A DNA stretch of 64,000 bases from Paraphaeosphaeria minitans (GCA_015832175.1 WJXW01000007.1:124001-188000), one strand, 5' to 3'; positions 22,018-33,882 are shown, counted from the stretch's first letter. Numbers and translations: made by a program. The notes: a model not told the origin generated them from the letters alone.

Positions 22018-23500
22018 ATGGCCGGCGTTGCACTCCTAGGGAGGCGTGCGGACCGCTTCCGACGCGGGGGAGGATTGGACGCACCACCGGAGGTTATTCT
22101 ATCCTGGCCGACCCCAAACTATGTCAATCCGGAGAGACACAGTGACTCCGGGCCCATCACCGTGATCGTTTTTTTGGTGTTGTCCATCCTAGTCTACTTC
22201 GCGCGGATGTGGGCAAGGGTGGTCATGACGAAGACTGCCGGACTCGATGATTGGATCATGACCAGCTCCATCATATCACTGATCGCAGCGGCTATTGCGG
22301 TCGTGCTTGGTGAGTGGTGTCTCTATCCCTCGTGGTGAACACAGCTGACAGTCTCGCAGCCTGCCGGGAATATGGCTTCCAATGGCACATATGGGATCAG
22401 ACATCGGAGACACTGATTGCCGCCAGGAAGGCAAGTCTTCATCTTCTTCTGGAAGGACATACTGACATGCTAACTTTCAAAAGATTATTTTGGTCATCGA
22501 AGTCTTGTACCTGCTGACTACAAGTCTGATCAAAATATCGATTCTGTGCTTCTACAAGCGGATCACGAACGGGTCGATATCCAAAACCTTCATTTACTGG
22601 ATCTGGGGCTCCATCGCATTCGTCATCGTGTACTTTTTTGCCTTTAGCCTTTCGATAATCTTCACATGTTCGCCGATCGAGGGATTTTGGCACTATTTCG
22701 ATATTAACTGGAGGCTCTCGCATCAACTGAAGTGCAACGACGAAGGTGCTTTGATTGTGGTCGTCGTGGTCATCAGCACGCTACAAGACTTCTTCCTCTG
22801 CGCATTACCGGTCATTCTTATCTGGAATCTCCAAATCTCGAGGCGACGGAAGGCTGCGCTATGCGGCATCTTTGGTTTAGGCCTTTTGTAAGTACCTCGG
22901 CCATACAGGCTTTTGGTCCCTTGTGCGAAACAAACTGACAGCATCAGGACCTGCGTGTGCGGCGTAATGCGAGCCTACTACGCAGTTTCCGTTTACTTCA
23001 CCACATACGATGTCACTTGGTACGCGTGGTATGGCTGGGTGTGGACGGCTTTGGAGGCGCAACTTGGTGTGATATGTGCCTGCGCCCCAGCCCTCAAAGG
23101 GTTCTTCATGCGCTACTTCAATTTCAGCACCGTCCGCAGCAATACATACGGTTATGGCACGAGGGGACAGAACTTAAGCGGCAGAGCCACTGGGTACGGA
23201 AAGCTCAGTGTCGGAAATTCTCTCTCGACCTCTTCGCATGCCGAGCAGCCTGTGCCACTGAATCGCATCAAAGTCAGCATAACGACGAATATTGTCGAAG
23301 ATAGGGACGACACCGTAAGCGTTGAGAGCACTGAGAGCACCAGACACTTGACGGCGCTTCCGACCACCACTCTCCCGTTGCCCATCCACCACAGCGAGAG
23401 AGTCACCAGTCCCGCGATCTGGAACGGCAATCGCACAGTCATCACAGCCTATCGGGAAGAGCACGAAATCGACATTGAGAAGAACATACGAGATGCTTGA
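22018..23500 (+). CDS. Pth11-like fungal rhodopsin-type membrane receptor
   Basis: Exons 22018-22309, 22360-22430, 22484-22887 and 22948-23500 (439 aa). The second intron (22431-22483) begins GC rather than GT (AAG|GCAAGT), with branch TGCTAAC and acceptor AAAAG, so it is a GC-AG intron. Seven hydrophobic spans begin with VIVFLVLSILVYFARMWARV. The block LLTTSLIKISILCFYKRIT and a loop TCSPIEGFWHYFD are hallmarks of the fungal rhodopsin/Pth11-like family. CAPALKGFF after the last span and a Ser/Thr-rich cytosolic tail are also typical. There is no CFEM domain at the N-terminus. Relatives sense surface or nutrient cues at the plasma membrane upstream of G proteins; the ligand is unknown. Confidence 0.9.
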
Positions 23501-23571
23501 ACGGCCTGGGCCTCCTCTGTACGAAACACATACGAGCAAGAATGGGACAGTGGTCATCAACAACGATTGAA

Positions 23572-24150
23572 CTACTTCTTCGGACCGCTAGTCAACGCGA
23601 GTCCGCCTCCCAGACCCGAAATCATACCGAGCCCGGACGAGAAGTCGCCGGCGTAATGCTGCTTCCCGAACGCAACCTTGTGAACCTGCTGCAGCAGATC
23701 ATCAGGCGTGCTCTTCGACAGGACAAACACCAATCCTGCATCCACCGCGGGCTTCTCCGTCCCGACGTAGTTGCCCTCGACATCTTTCGCATAATGCTTC
23801 AGATACCACTCGCGCGGCATCTTGCGCACGATGACAGAGTGCGTGATTACTTTGCGATCCTTCGCCCACAGCTTCTTCCAGTTGATGTTCTCCACGCTGT
23901 GCACCATGGGCACGGAGATGGTCTCCCGGGGATCACCCTCGCTGAGACTCGCCATGTCAGCGCTGACATCTTCGACCAAGGAACGGTGGTTCACGGTGAG
24001 GGGGCCGGTGTAGAGAGGCGGTGGGGCGCTGGGGCTCGGTTAGCGACACTGTCTGCTGCGCGCAGAGTCATTAGGGGCGTCGCGGCCTCACTCTGCCTCA
24101 GGATTTATGGAGCCATTGGCTCGGGCTTCTTGCTGTTTGGAGAGGCCCAT
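23572..24150 (-). CDS. Conserved fungal hypothetical protein, about 171 aa
   Basis: Two exons: 24150-24092 (MGLSKQQEARANGSINPEA) and 24028-23572. The 63-nt intron has branch CGCTAAC and acceptor CCCCAG, and the phase fits. The C-terminal half is glycine-rich (GDFSSGLGMISGLGGGLALT). No enzyme motif or membrane span was identified. It lies tail-to-tail with the receptor gene, with 71 bp between the stop codons. I have the impression of a conserved fungal family but cannot name it. Confidence 0.75.
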
Positions 24151-24984
24151 GGTCGGTATCTATTTGAGATTGCGAAGAATTCGAGGTGGCGATGCTGGCG
24201 GTGAGGGGAAATTCGGTTGCAGAGGCTAGAAATGTACTTTGGAAGCTTGAGCTCGCAGCGGGATAGATATTTCCACTCGGTTGCCGTTGCAGGGCGTTCG
24301 CGATATTTAACTAGATACATAGCTGGGTACACGCAGGGCCACCAGGGCTGAGCGTCGATACGATCGATCGTGGCGCAGAGCACACCGGGGCTGGAGGCGA
24401 AGCGCACACTTGTCCTCTCTTTGATCACGCCCCCAATGGTGTATGTAACTGTTGGACTGCAATTGCACACGGCATACGAGCGTGTCACCATGTACTTTTC
24501 GGACAACTCGATCCGTATTTCCCACCAGATTCATGGACTTCGAGCGACAACTCGATCCGTATTCCCTACCAGATTCATAGACTCCGAGCGACAACTTGCC
24601 AATCGTACCTCGGCATCCGTTGACTATCTTCTGCGCCCCCAATCCGAACCAGCACGAGGCCCAGCGTGTCGTGAAAGAGAGCATTCCATCTTCGGCAGGA
24701 CTTGGGAGCCTACAACCATCGCCCGTAGCCCCGGATGATCGCGTTATCACATGATGCGACTTGCCTGTCTTGGTTGACCGCAATTGATTCCCCGCAGCGG
24801 GGAAATGGCGGACCACATGGATGTAGCGGCAGACAGCTTTGGGATCAGATCATGAACAGCTTCCAACATCACAGTTACGCACCTAGCGAGCACTCCGTCG
24901 TGTCCAGCGAGCCATTCCTTCTATTTGGTGTGCTTTATTCTCCAATATAGGTACGGTACCTACCTACCGCATTGATCGTCCACC
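24151..24984. other. Divergent promoter region (hypothetical / nitrilase)
   Basis: Holds the 44-bp tandem duplication at 24502-24589 and a short GGTACGGTACCTACCTACC tract just before the nitrilase ATG. No gene seen. Confidence 0.5.
24502..24589. repeat. 44-bp tandem duplication
   Basis: Two adjacent copies beginning GACAACTCGATCCGTATT (24502 and 24546). The few differences are all transitions. Confidence 0.85.
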
Positions 24985-26277
24985 ATGCCACAGAAGTTGA
25001 AGCTCGCATCCGCGCAAAGCCGCACCCTTTCCACCACGAGGGAGACGCTCCACGCACTTGAAGCCACCACACGCAAAGCCGCATCCCAAGGCGTTGACAT
25101 CATCCTCTTCCCGGAGGCGTATCTAGGCGGTTACCCACGCACCTGCACCTTTGGCAATGCGGTGGGAGGACGAACGACCGAGGGCCGCGACCAGTTCCTC
25201 TCCTACTTCCATGCCGCCGTCGACCTGGGCGACACGCCGTCTGGCGCGGGAGACGCCTGGGTGGAGCGACGTCTCGAGCTGCCCAAGGGCAAGAAGTACC
25301 GCGGCGACGGCACCCGCGAGGAACTCGAGCGCATCGCCCACGAGACTGGCGTCTTCCTCGTCACGGGACTGGTCGAAAGGTGCGCGGGTACGCTCTACTG
25401 CGGTGCGCTCTACGTGTGTCCCAAAGCCGGCGTGATGGGCAAGCGACGCAAGGTCATGCCCACGGGCAGCGAGCGCATGATATGGGGGCAGGGGTCGCCG
25501 TCCACGCTGCGCGCTGTTACTGCGGAGATCAAGGGCGTGAGGCTGTGCATGGCGGCTGCCATCTGCTGGGAGAATTACATGCCGCTGCTGAGGCAGGCGC
25601 TGTACAGCCAGAATGTCAATCTGTGGTTTGCGCCGACGGCGGATGCGAGGGATAGCTGGGCGAGCTTGATGAGGACGGTGGGGATCGAGGGGAGGTGTGT
25701 AGTGGTTAGTGCGAATCAATGTGTTAAGAAGAGTCAATTGCCGGAGTGGGTCGCCGGGGGGCCTGCGACGAAGAGCACGGCGCATGGAAATGGGAAAGGA
25801 AATGGAAACGGGAGTGCAACCGCAGAGCCTGGGCACAACAGGTCGAGGAGGAGAAGCACGATCACCGTGACCGAGGACAAGCACGAGATATGCTGGCCCA
25901 TCGTCGAGGAGAATGCGAATGGGGCTTCCCAACCCAACGGCGACAGCTCGGCCATCGAAGACGAGCCCCCGACAGCGATCCGGGCCGCTGCTCCCAAAAG
26001 CAAACTCTCCCAGTCCATGACCCACTCCGCACCTCAGACAGAGGCTGACACAAGCGCCGACGAATTCGTCTCCCGCGGTGGCTCTTGCATCATCTCACCC
26101 TTCGGCGAGGTCATTTCGGGCCCACTGTGGGAGGTCGAAGACGAGATGCTGATCCAGGAAGTCGATTTCGAAGACTGCGAGAGGGGGCGCTTGGATCTCG
26201 ATGTAGCGGGGAGCTATGGGAGGTTGGATAGCTTCCATCTATCCGTAGAAGGGTTAGATCTCAACCCGCCGCCGTAG
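24985..26277 (+). CDS. Nitrilase-family carbon-nitrogen hydrolase
   Basis: Single exon, 430 aa. The catalytic triad is visible: Glu in [13 protein letters not shown] (residue about 44), Lys in [13 protein letters not shown] (about 155), and Cys in [16 protein letters not shown] (about 194). The Cys context [10 protein letters not shown] is that of true nitrilases (EC 3.5.5.1), which hydrolyse nitriles to acids plus ammonia, rather than amidases. The conserved [11 protein letters not shown] and [16 protein letters not shown] blocks support this. Residues about 255-350 are an extra low-complexity segment (KGNGNGS, Ser/Glu-rich) splitting the last core strand ([17 protein letters not shown]) from the rest. 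The physiological substrate is unknown. Confidence 0.92.
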   Translation: MPQKLKLASAQSRTLSTTRETLHALEATTRKAASQGVDIILFPEAYLGGYPRTCTFGNAVGGRTTEGRDQFLSYFHAAVDLGDTPSGAGDAWVERRLELPKGKKYRGDGTREELERIAHETGVFLVTGLVERCAGTLYCGALYVCPKAGVMGKRRKVMPTGSERMIWGQGSPSTLRAVTAEIKGVRLCMAAAICWENYMPLLRQALYSQNVNLWFAPTADARDSWASLMRTVGIEGRCVVVSANQCVKKSQLPEWVAGGPATKSTAHGNGKGNGNGSATAEPGHNRSRRRSTITVTEDKHEICWPIVEENANGASQPNGDSSAIEDEPPTAIRAAAPKSKLSQSMTHSAPQTEADTSADEFVSRGGSCIISPFGEVISGPLWEVEDEMLIQEVDFEDCERGRLDLDVAGSYGRLDSFHLSVEGLDLNPPP

Positions 26278-26605
26278 TGGGTGTGAAGATGCATATTTGA
26301 AGGGACAGAGTTCTGTGGGACTGTTGAATGAGTGGCATCGCACGTAAATCATCTTAAACCTGAACTTGTACATGTATGGAAGCTCTGGGAGTTCCGTTCC
26401 ACTAAAAGATTCATCATCCATGTAGGTTACGTATAATTATAAAACGTAAATTGGAAATGATGCTGAACGGATGCAGAGGCCCACTGCCTATAAACGAGTT
26501 GATAACCCATGCGCAATCTGCACCTCGCGCCTTTGAAGCATGTAAAAGCAATGCCATAGCGTCGAAGTTGGAAGACAAAAAAAAACAAGCCAAACGATTA
26601 GGTAA
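26278..26605. other. Intergenic, no gene seen
   Basis: AT-richer convergent intergenic region between the nitrilase and the minus-strand hypothetical. Confidence 0.5.
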
Positions 26606-27658
26606 CTAACAATTCTCACGGGTGATCCTCCTCGCCTTGTGTCCCTCCGAAGCAGGCAGACCTCCTCCATCCCAAACATTCTCTTCATAATGCTTCCATT
26701 CCTGAGCCTCATCATCTGGCTCATCGTTCTGGAACCCCTCCCACTGTCGCGTCCGCTCCGCCTCCTCTAGCTCCTAGCTCCTGGCTTGCTCTTGGGCTTC
26801 AAATTCTTGATTTCCTTTTTCGAAACCGAAATGTGCCTCACGAATCGGCCGAGAGACAGTCTGCGAGATTCTGCTTGGAAGGTTGACTGTGTAATTCCCA
26901 GAGCATTCCAGACCCTCGATACATCAGAGTACCACCCTGCACGCCCCCATTACAGCCTTCAGAAACAGCGCGCGGAAACTGAACGGCAAGGGGTATTCCT
27001 CGACGATAGGAGCGACCCGCGGTGATGGATCTGGCTTGATCTCCGGCATGCTCGGTACATCCCGATCGAGAAGGACGATGAGGTCGGACAGCTCGTCCTT
27101 GATCAACGGTATGTGTGCAGCGATTGCCGTGTCCCAGAACTTGCCCGCGTTGAAAGGGTCTCGGTGGGGTAGTTCTGCAAAGTGGTCTTCGCGGAATACA
27201 GGTGGCTGATACCAGCACCGTGTGCGGTTGCGTTGGGCAGCAAATGGAGCTCCCTGTCCTCGGAGAGCGGAGAATTCGTCCATCTCCTTATCTGCGGGAA
27301 CCGGTTTGAGCATGGCGCTCGACTGCGGCCCGGACTGGAAGCTGTGGTGCAGGTTCCGCGAAAAGGTCTCGTAGATCATCTCGTATGACTTGCATCTGAT
27401 GTGTGCTGCAAAAGTCATCTCTGGATTCCGAAGATCGAATGCCGCGATGAAGTCCTCCCGCTCGATATTGTGGAGGCTGATGGCGGATTCTATCGTGAAG
27501 ACCAACTTTGCGATTCTCTTTGCTTGTGATAGCATGTACTTTGCCCACTCGCGCCCATGGAACGAGAAGGAGAAATCCGATCCGATGAGAACCTGGTTGT
27601 TGATCCGATTCTGCAGGTCGGACTTCTTGACATACTTGGGCACCGGGTAGTATGGCAT
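26606..27658 (-). CDS. Hypothetical protein with doubtful 3' end (possible nonsense codon)
   Basis: Exon 1 runs 27658-26936 (241 aa, starting MPYYPVPKYVKKSDLQNRIN) and ends AGG before a GTGGTA donor. Two acceptors keep phase. The acceptor at 26887 (49-nt intron) gives a basic 39-residue tail ending at 26767. The acceptor further on (CTCGCAG, ending 26862) gives TVSRPIREAHFGFEKGNQEF and stops at TAG 26776-26774. In this second frame the DNA stays open beyond that TAG for 55 codons to 26606, and the sequence still looks coding: acidic, with RTRQWEGFQNDEPDDE and EEWKHYEEN-like segments. The stop may thus be a recent nonsense change (CAG to TAG would restore Gln). No family recognised for exon 1. 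Confidence 0.55.
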
Positions 27659-30569
27659 CTTGGATGATTGAGAAGGTTGTTCGAAGATCAAGCGCTTTGT
27701 CTGCGCTGAGAATGTGTTGTTTGTATGTTGTGTGGGTGGAGAGCACACGAAGATCAAAACAACATCGAGACTATATGGCCCTGCTGCCCCACATCACGGA
27801 AGGCTACAGCAAACGGAAGGCGCAGGAGCCTCACAACAAACAACACGCGCGATGCGTTTGCGACGCGCACACCTATGGACACTCTTTTCCTTTCCCACAG
27901 GGTGAAAAACCTCTGTGAAAACGATATTCTTTATCTTAAAATAAGGATTAAAACATGCTCTGAAGTATGCCCTTCGATTCTGTTGGGGTACCAAAGACAA
28001 CAGACGGGACTTCGAGCGGTTGAGTAGCTACCGTATGGTTAGCGGCAGGGATATTGGCTGGAGCCTGAGTTGACACAGTGCTTGTTACTAAGACTGTGCA
28101 TGCAACTATGTTAGACAACTTAGTCTCCATCTTGTATACTAGTATATATTTGACTCGGTGATCGAGATGTGCGGTCGGATGGTGTTGAGTAGAGATAAGA
28201 GGTAGTCCGGTGGTCGTCTATTCGAATACCCGTTGGTCAATAGGACTTAAAAGGCCAAGACTTTTCTAGAAGTGCGGGATGAAAGTGTGGACGATGATGC
28301 TATTTCAGTGGACCGGGGCGGGGGTTTGAATACTCGACGCATGTTTTCTACGAGCCTTGATGGGACAAAAATTGAATTCTGCAGCGTTTTAGTAAGTCGT
28401 TGAAGACGGGTCCAGACGGTAAGAGAATGGGACGTTGAGTTGAGAATATAATGGGTGGAACCAGAACCATAAAACGCTCATGCCCCACAACGAGATAATG
28501 GTTGACACAGACAGTTTGGATGTAAGGACTTCTATATATACGTAACCATTGTCAAACATCGGCAACGGGTAAACTGCCCTGTGCATCCACGAACATTGGC
28601 AGTGGGATTGCCTGCCATCAATTGCTATTATAATACTTATCCCTATATTCCCGTTTTAAAATTGCAGGTCTTGCAAAACGTGACAGGAAGCAGTGCTCCA
28701 TTAGATGACAGTCACTTCACTACCCCGTTTTCCATCGGCCCACTACGTTACCTACCGGGACGGCATTGCCAACGACCCAACGTTCGGACACACCACGCCG
28801 TTGCACTAAGGGGCAGCCTCACCGGGTACACTAAGCCCAACAACTACCCGGCAACTTTGCATGGCCAACTTCACTCGAGACCCGGGGCTATTGGTCATGG
28901 GACAAACGTGAAGAGAGTGGAGTCTCACTAGAAGCAGATGCTATGCCAAACATCAAAACTCCTACAATGCTGTGTTTGCTAGACGCAGATCGTGCAAAAT
29001 TTGTCTCCTGTGCTGAACTTGTCAATCAGCTTGCATGTTGTTGCATTTCGCACAAACCAGAAGGAGACTGTGCTACTTTCCAAACTCCCATTTTATTTAA
29101 TTATTAACCGAGCCCTATACATGGAATTGCGCATGTCGCGTTGGTGGCCGTAGAGGTGATACTTGGTGAGTGTAACGTCCAGTACCTAATGGGGTTGACA
29201 GAACATGGTATTGTTGTCCTCAATGAATCTTCTCAATCTAATCGTGTTTTGGAGTTCCCATACAGTGCCCACTTAGCCAGGGTTCTTGAGTAGAGACACC
29301 GGGGACCGAAACCTGGCTAGATAAGCTATACCGTAATTCCACTAAACGGCTTCACCCTGATGTGTGCGGCGCTATGGCCCTAGGACATATCGCCCGATAC
29401 TACCCGCCTTGTGGCCTTTACCCTGGCTCCTTCGCACTGCATAATTGGGCCAGATATCTCTTTAAATTATATTATTCGACTACATCGCGGCCTTCAAAGC
29501 GAATTCCACCCGAAACACACAATCGTCACTATCGGCGTCACAGTGGCGGGCTAACTGATTTGATGGGCCAATGCCCACTTCTTAGAGCTGTAAGGTAAGA
29601 TAATGCCTCGCGATGAATCTGTGAACAACGCAACAAGTGTGCATGGATGAACTTCCACCAGCCGATATAATAGTTGCCTATTGAGGCCCCGCACCAAAAA
29701 AAGCCATGTTTTCCTCTAAGACTACATGTTCTCAGTCTGTGAGTCTTTATAGAACTTCTAGGAATTAGCATAATCACCTACTTTACCCTTCGTGCACCGA
29801 ACCACACCACACTGGTATGTGAGTCTCATAGTACGGGCACTTAGACGGGTACTCGCATGGCCTTCTACCGTCATTTTGATGGTTCTTAGCTCCGAGAACG
29901 ATTACTTCGACGCTGGCTATTAACAAGGGAATGAAATCCTCGGTGAGCTCATGGAGGAACACAGCGTCCGGTAGTAGCAGATCAAAGATCTAGAACAACT
30001 GGTGGGGCAGCTTGGGACGAACTAGCAGGACAACGCAGCCTTTCCCAATAAAATCGATCGCAGTCTGAGTCGGAATACGAACAATGAGTTTGATGTCGCC
30101 TAGACTAGATCGAGCACGCGAACTAGGGACGAGGCGACAGGTGATGTTAACACGAAAGACACCGCTGCGCATCGCCGCTTTCCATCACTCCTTCCACGCA
30201 TTGGATGGCCATCCTACCTTGCACACTTATTTTGGCCGCAGCACAAAACCACTGGGAAACGATAAGTATCGCCAGAGTGTCAGAAAGACAAGAGTGATGG
30301 AGCAGCAGCAAGTCGTTGGCGCGGCAAATGTGGAGCTTACCTAGGTACCCTACCTACCTACTCGTACCTACCCCACGAGTCGCGGAGCGATCTCCACACT
30401 CTCCATGTGGGCTTGATGATCAACGACGCACCCACGCCGGATCCGCACCATGACGCCTCCGCTAGGTACCGTAGCCAAGGAAATCGGAGAATCATATCAA
30501 ACACCTGTTTTCGTGTCGCCTGTGCAACCCTAAGAATCAAAAATCCTAACTGACGCTAGGTAGCTAGGT
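27659..30569. other. Gene-poor, AT-richer stretch
   Basis: About 2.9 kb with no recognised gene except the small secreted-protein candidate at 27948-28130. Many short frames are interrupted on both strands. I found no transposase or polymerase motif, so a decayed element is only a guess. TACC tracts lie at 30337-30375, near the right end. Confidence 0.45.
27948..28130 (-). CDS. Possible small secreted protein (60 aa)
   Basis: ATG at 28130 with a TATATACTAGTATA-like sequence close upstream. The N-terminus METKLSNIVACTVLVTSTVS is weakly signal-peptide-like with possible cleavage after STQA, and the remainder is Pro/Thr/Ser-rich with one NHT glycosylation site. Only one Cys occurs, inside the presumed signal. 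Chance is a real possibility. Confidence 0.28.
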   Translation of the reverse strand: METKLSNIVACTVLVTSTVSTQAPANIPAANHTVATQPLEVPSVVFGTPTESKGILQSMF

Positions 30570-31928
30570 ATGGCGCAGAAGCAACGATGCCCCAGTCTCC
30601 TCATCATCGGCGCCGGCACGTTCGGCACCTCCCTCGCCGTGCACGCCTCCAAATCTTATCCTGACGCTTCCAACATCGCGATAGTCGACCGCTGGTGCCC
30701 GGATGCTGCTCTCGAAGACAAGGATGCGGCTGCGATAGACGTCAACCGCATCATCCGGACGGATTACACGTCGTCTCTGTACTGCAACCTCGCCAATGAA
30801 GCCATACACTTTTGGTTCTGGAACATGGAGGTCCAGGGACACTTTCGCAAGGCTGGGTGGACGGTGTTCGATGGACCGAGACAGGGGAGGGAGTTTAGCG
30901 ATGGGGTGCGGAAGACGTTTGAGGAGAGGGGGTCGCACGTGATTAGGCATGTCGATGCGGATGAGTTGGTCAAAGAGCATGATGTGTTGAGGGGCTTGAA
31001 GGGCGCAGATTTGGGGAACGGGTATTTCAATCCTGAGGCGGGGTGGGTCAATGCGGCCAAGGCGACGAAAGCGTATCTGAGAGTTGCTGAAAGTCGAGGC
31101 GTCAAGCGCATCACAGGAGAGGTCGAGGAGCTCTTGTTTCGAGACGGCGACACAGGCTTGAGGGGGGTGCGGCTGCAGGACGGAACTATGCTGGAGGCAG
31201 ACAAGGTCGTAATTGCGGCCGGAGCCTGGACGAGCAGCCTACTCTCGCCGGTCGAAGACAAACTCAACATCGCGGAAAAGGATCGGATGGAGCGGCAGGT
31301 CACAGCCGTCGGACGATTATCCGCGTACTACGATCTCAGCGAAGAGGAAACGCACCACATGATGGACACCAAGCTCCCCATCGTAGTCATTGGTGGCGAG
31401 GTTGATATTATCCCACCCTACTACCACATCCCTACCCTCAAGGTTAACGACCTGAGAACCGAGTTCATTAACACCATCACCACACCCACTGGGCGCAAAG
31501 TCACCTCCCCAAGTAAAAAGAACCAGATGCACGTACCGCGGAAACTCATCCAAGAGAGCGAAAAAGTCATCCAGAGCAGCATGCCAGAGTGGACCAAGAC
31601 CCGAAGTCCTGATCGCTGGCGGATGTGCTACGACGCCGTCACGCCCACCGAAGACTGGGTTCTATCGCGACATCCAGACGATCGCTTGAGTAACTTATAC
31701 ATCGCCGTCGGCGGAAGTTTCCACTCGTACAAGTTCATGCCCAACGCGGGGAAGTACCTTTTGAATATTTTGAACGGGCAGAGCAACGGCGAAGAGAAGG
31801 ACAGGGCTTGGAGATGGAAGAGTGAAGAGGAGTTGAAAGAGCGAGGGGCAAAGGAGTTTGGCGACAGCCCGAGGAACGCGAACAGAAGGGCGTTGAGAGA
31901 CTCTGAGGAAAAGACGGCGAAGCTGTAG
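30570..31928 (+). CDS. FAD-dependent amine oxidase, sarcosine / fructosyl-amino-acid oxidase type
   Basis: Single exon, 452 aa. The FAD-binding dinucleotide fold is at residues about 10-20 (LLIIGAGTFGTSLAVHA), with the acidic end of strand 2 at IVDR. The NGYFNPEAGWVNAAKA block and VVIAAGAWTSSLL match the DAO/monomeric sarcosine oxidase family. Near the C-terminus RWRMCYDAVTPTEDW carries the cysteine that holds FAD covalently in fructosyl amine oxidases, and LYIAVGGSFHSYKFMPNAGK is the final FAD contact. The family oxidises secondary amines such as sarcosine, N-methyl amino acids, saccharopine-like or glycated amino acids, releasing H2O2. The substrate cannot be fixed. No clear C-terminal PTS1 is present (ends TAKL). 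The ATG sits just after a TAGCTAGGT tract. Confidence 0.9.
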   Translation: MAQKQRCPSLLIIGAGTFGTSLAVHASKSYPDASNIAIVDRWCPDAALEDKDAAAIDVNRIIRTDYTSSLYCNLANEAIHFWFWNMEVQGHFRKAGWTVFDGPRQGREFSDGVRKTFEERGSHVIRHVDADELVKEHDVLRGLKGADLGNGYFNPEAGWVNAAKATKAYLRVAESRGVKRITGEVEELLFRDGDTGLRGVRLQDGTMLEADKVVIAAGAWTSSLLSPVEDKLNIAEKDRMERQVTAVGRLSAYYDLSEEETHHMMDTKLPIVVIGGEVDIIPPYYHIPTLKVNDLRTEFINTITTPTGRKVTSPSKKNQMHVPRKLIQESEKVIQSSMPEWTKTRSPDRWRMCYDAVTPTEDWVLSRHPDDRLSNLYIAVGGSFHSYKFMPNAGKYLLNILNGQSNGEEKDRAWRWKSEEELKERGAKEFGDSPRNANRRALRDSEEKTAKL

Positions 31929-33882
31929 ATAATAAGTCTGTGGTTGGGCTGTAGCCGAGATCTTTCCAGAATGTTAGCCTAGGTCTTTAACCGTTGCGTT
32001 TCTTCGCAAATCAACTCTGAATGACATAGCGAGTCTCGTCTAACTTCGAACAACTCTAAAAGAGTACCCTAAAGGTTGCATCGTGTGCCTGGCCATGGAG
32101 AGCCCCCCATGCCCACCATCATAAGAAAATAAAATCGTACAAATGCAGAGACAAGCAAGCTGAAGACGTCCACTAACTATCTGACTTATTATTAGGAATC
32201 TTAGAAATGCATTAGCAGAACCGAAACATCAAATATGCCGCATTTTCTTGTTAAGAAGCCGGTTGATCTCGCAAAGAAACAATAGGAGGCTGCACCGGCG
32301 AGGCTGACGGCTGACGGCTGAACGAAATACACCGAAGATGCCTAGCACATTGTTATTACCAATGAGAAGCCGTGCCTAGCGTTCTCTTCTTTTAACACTT
32401 AACATTAGTGCCTGCATGTGTGGCGCGTCAGCATCTTGTTGCCTTCTTCCTCCAGGGCACCCTCCGCGAGCGATACCTTGAAACGCCAGAAGCTAATCCG
32501 CATCTCCCGTCACGTAGCTTGTGTTGCTATTGCGGCCCCCCAAACCAACCGTCCCGGGCCGAGCCAGCTAGGTACGCGCCGCCAACGCATTCGAGCGGCG
32601 AAGTTAGGCAGCTCCAACCAACGAAAGATACGCCATCCTGAGGGCGTCTGTGCTCTAAAAGTGAGGCGGAGCACTGCGTAAAGGATCTCTAGGGGTATTC
32701 AATTAGTGCATGTATAAGAGTGTGAGTTGCCACGAGAAAGCGAAGACTCAAGCCATGAGAGCTAGGTAGGCAGACTAGGCAGACTACCTACCTAGCCCTC
32801 TCTAGGCCAACGTTGCCTGCGACCAGAAATGTACGAAAGCTGCAATTGCACACAGACTCTTGTAGGTACCGGCTTCGAATACGCCAACAGGTAAATTGAA
32901 TAGGATTGCAATGGCGTAATAGCAAGACGCAGTGTTGAGTACCTAGCGGTTTCGTGCGTCCGCAGCGGGTGTCTGGGATGGCAGCGCTCTCTCTTTGTAG
33001 GCAGGGCCCAAAAAGATACCAAAGGATACGGTCACGGTTACGGATACGGATATGGATACGGTACTATGGATACCATACATGCCGTATTTTTGATGCCCTG
33101 TATGCATGGCAAGGCGGGTACCTAAATGATGCCGAAGCCATGTAGATATTCACCTACCTAGCCAAGAATTTGGCCAAAGAAAAAAAAAACGTAGGACTTT
33201 AGTATCTTACTTACGCCTCTAGACTTCTCTAGCATTTTCTGCACAGTGTTTGTGTTATTCGTATGTTTGCTAATTGAAGAGTCAGTCAGCTATTTTGACG
33301 TTGACGCTAAGATGGGTACGGTACCTACCTACCGAAGACTGCCGGCAAACTTTTACGTCTTTGAGGTGCTAGAAATGATAGACAACGCCAACAACAACAA
33401 GGACCTACATGTTAATTCTAACTCTAGACCACAGGAAGACGTCCTAAGGGAGGACGCACAGGGGCTCCCATTGGCTTAATTCACTGCCTGAGGACGATGA
33501 CGAGGCCAAGCATACGAAATCAGCCTGTATATACGGTATAGATACAAGATACGGTATATAACGTATATTTCTGAAAAATTGACGGTATCCGGCCATCCCT
33601 GGCTCCTTGTGAGGGGGTACGGATGCGGCTTCTCGACACTGAGCAGCGACAATGGCTACGCATGGACAGTTGACCGATGCCCTACGAGCATAAACTTGAA
33701 ACCAGGTTCGACAGTCAACCGATGTCCTACGAGCATAGATTTGAAACCAGTTTCATACATCCATTTGCTAGTCCTAGACCATCGAGCTGTGATTATGCCA
33801 AGCACAAGTGACCAAATCACATCAACTTCCAGCACTTGACCCGAGAGACCTATTCCCTGCCTAGCATGGCCCTAACTCTCGT
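31929..33882. other. Repeat-rich intergenic DNA
   Basis: TAGG/TACC tracts near 32762-32800 and 33318-33335, a GGTTACGGATACGG run near 33031-33075, and the 45-bp duplication at 33665-33754. No supported gene. Confidence 0.5.
33665..33754. repeat. 45-bp tandem duplication
   Basis: Two copies starting GACAGTTGACCGATG and GACAGTCAACCGATG. Differences are nearly all transitions. Confidence 0.8.

Noticed and set aside
27659..30569. Decayed transposon in the gene-poor stretch
   Set aside because: No transposase, integrase or reverse-transcriptase motif, terminal repeats or target-site duplication could be seen; reported only as gene-poor DNA.
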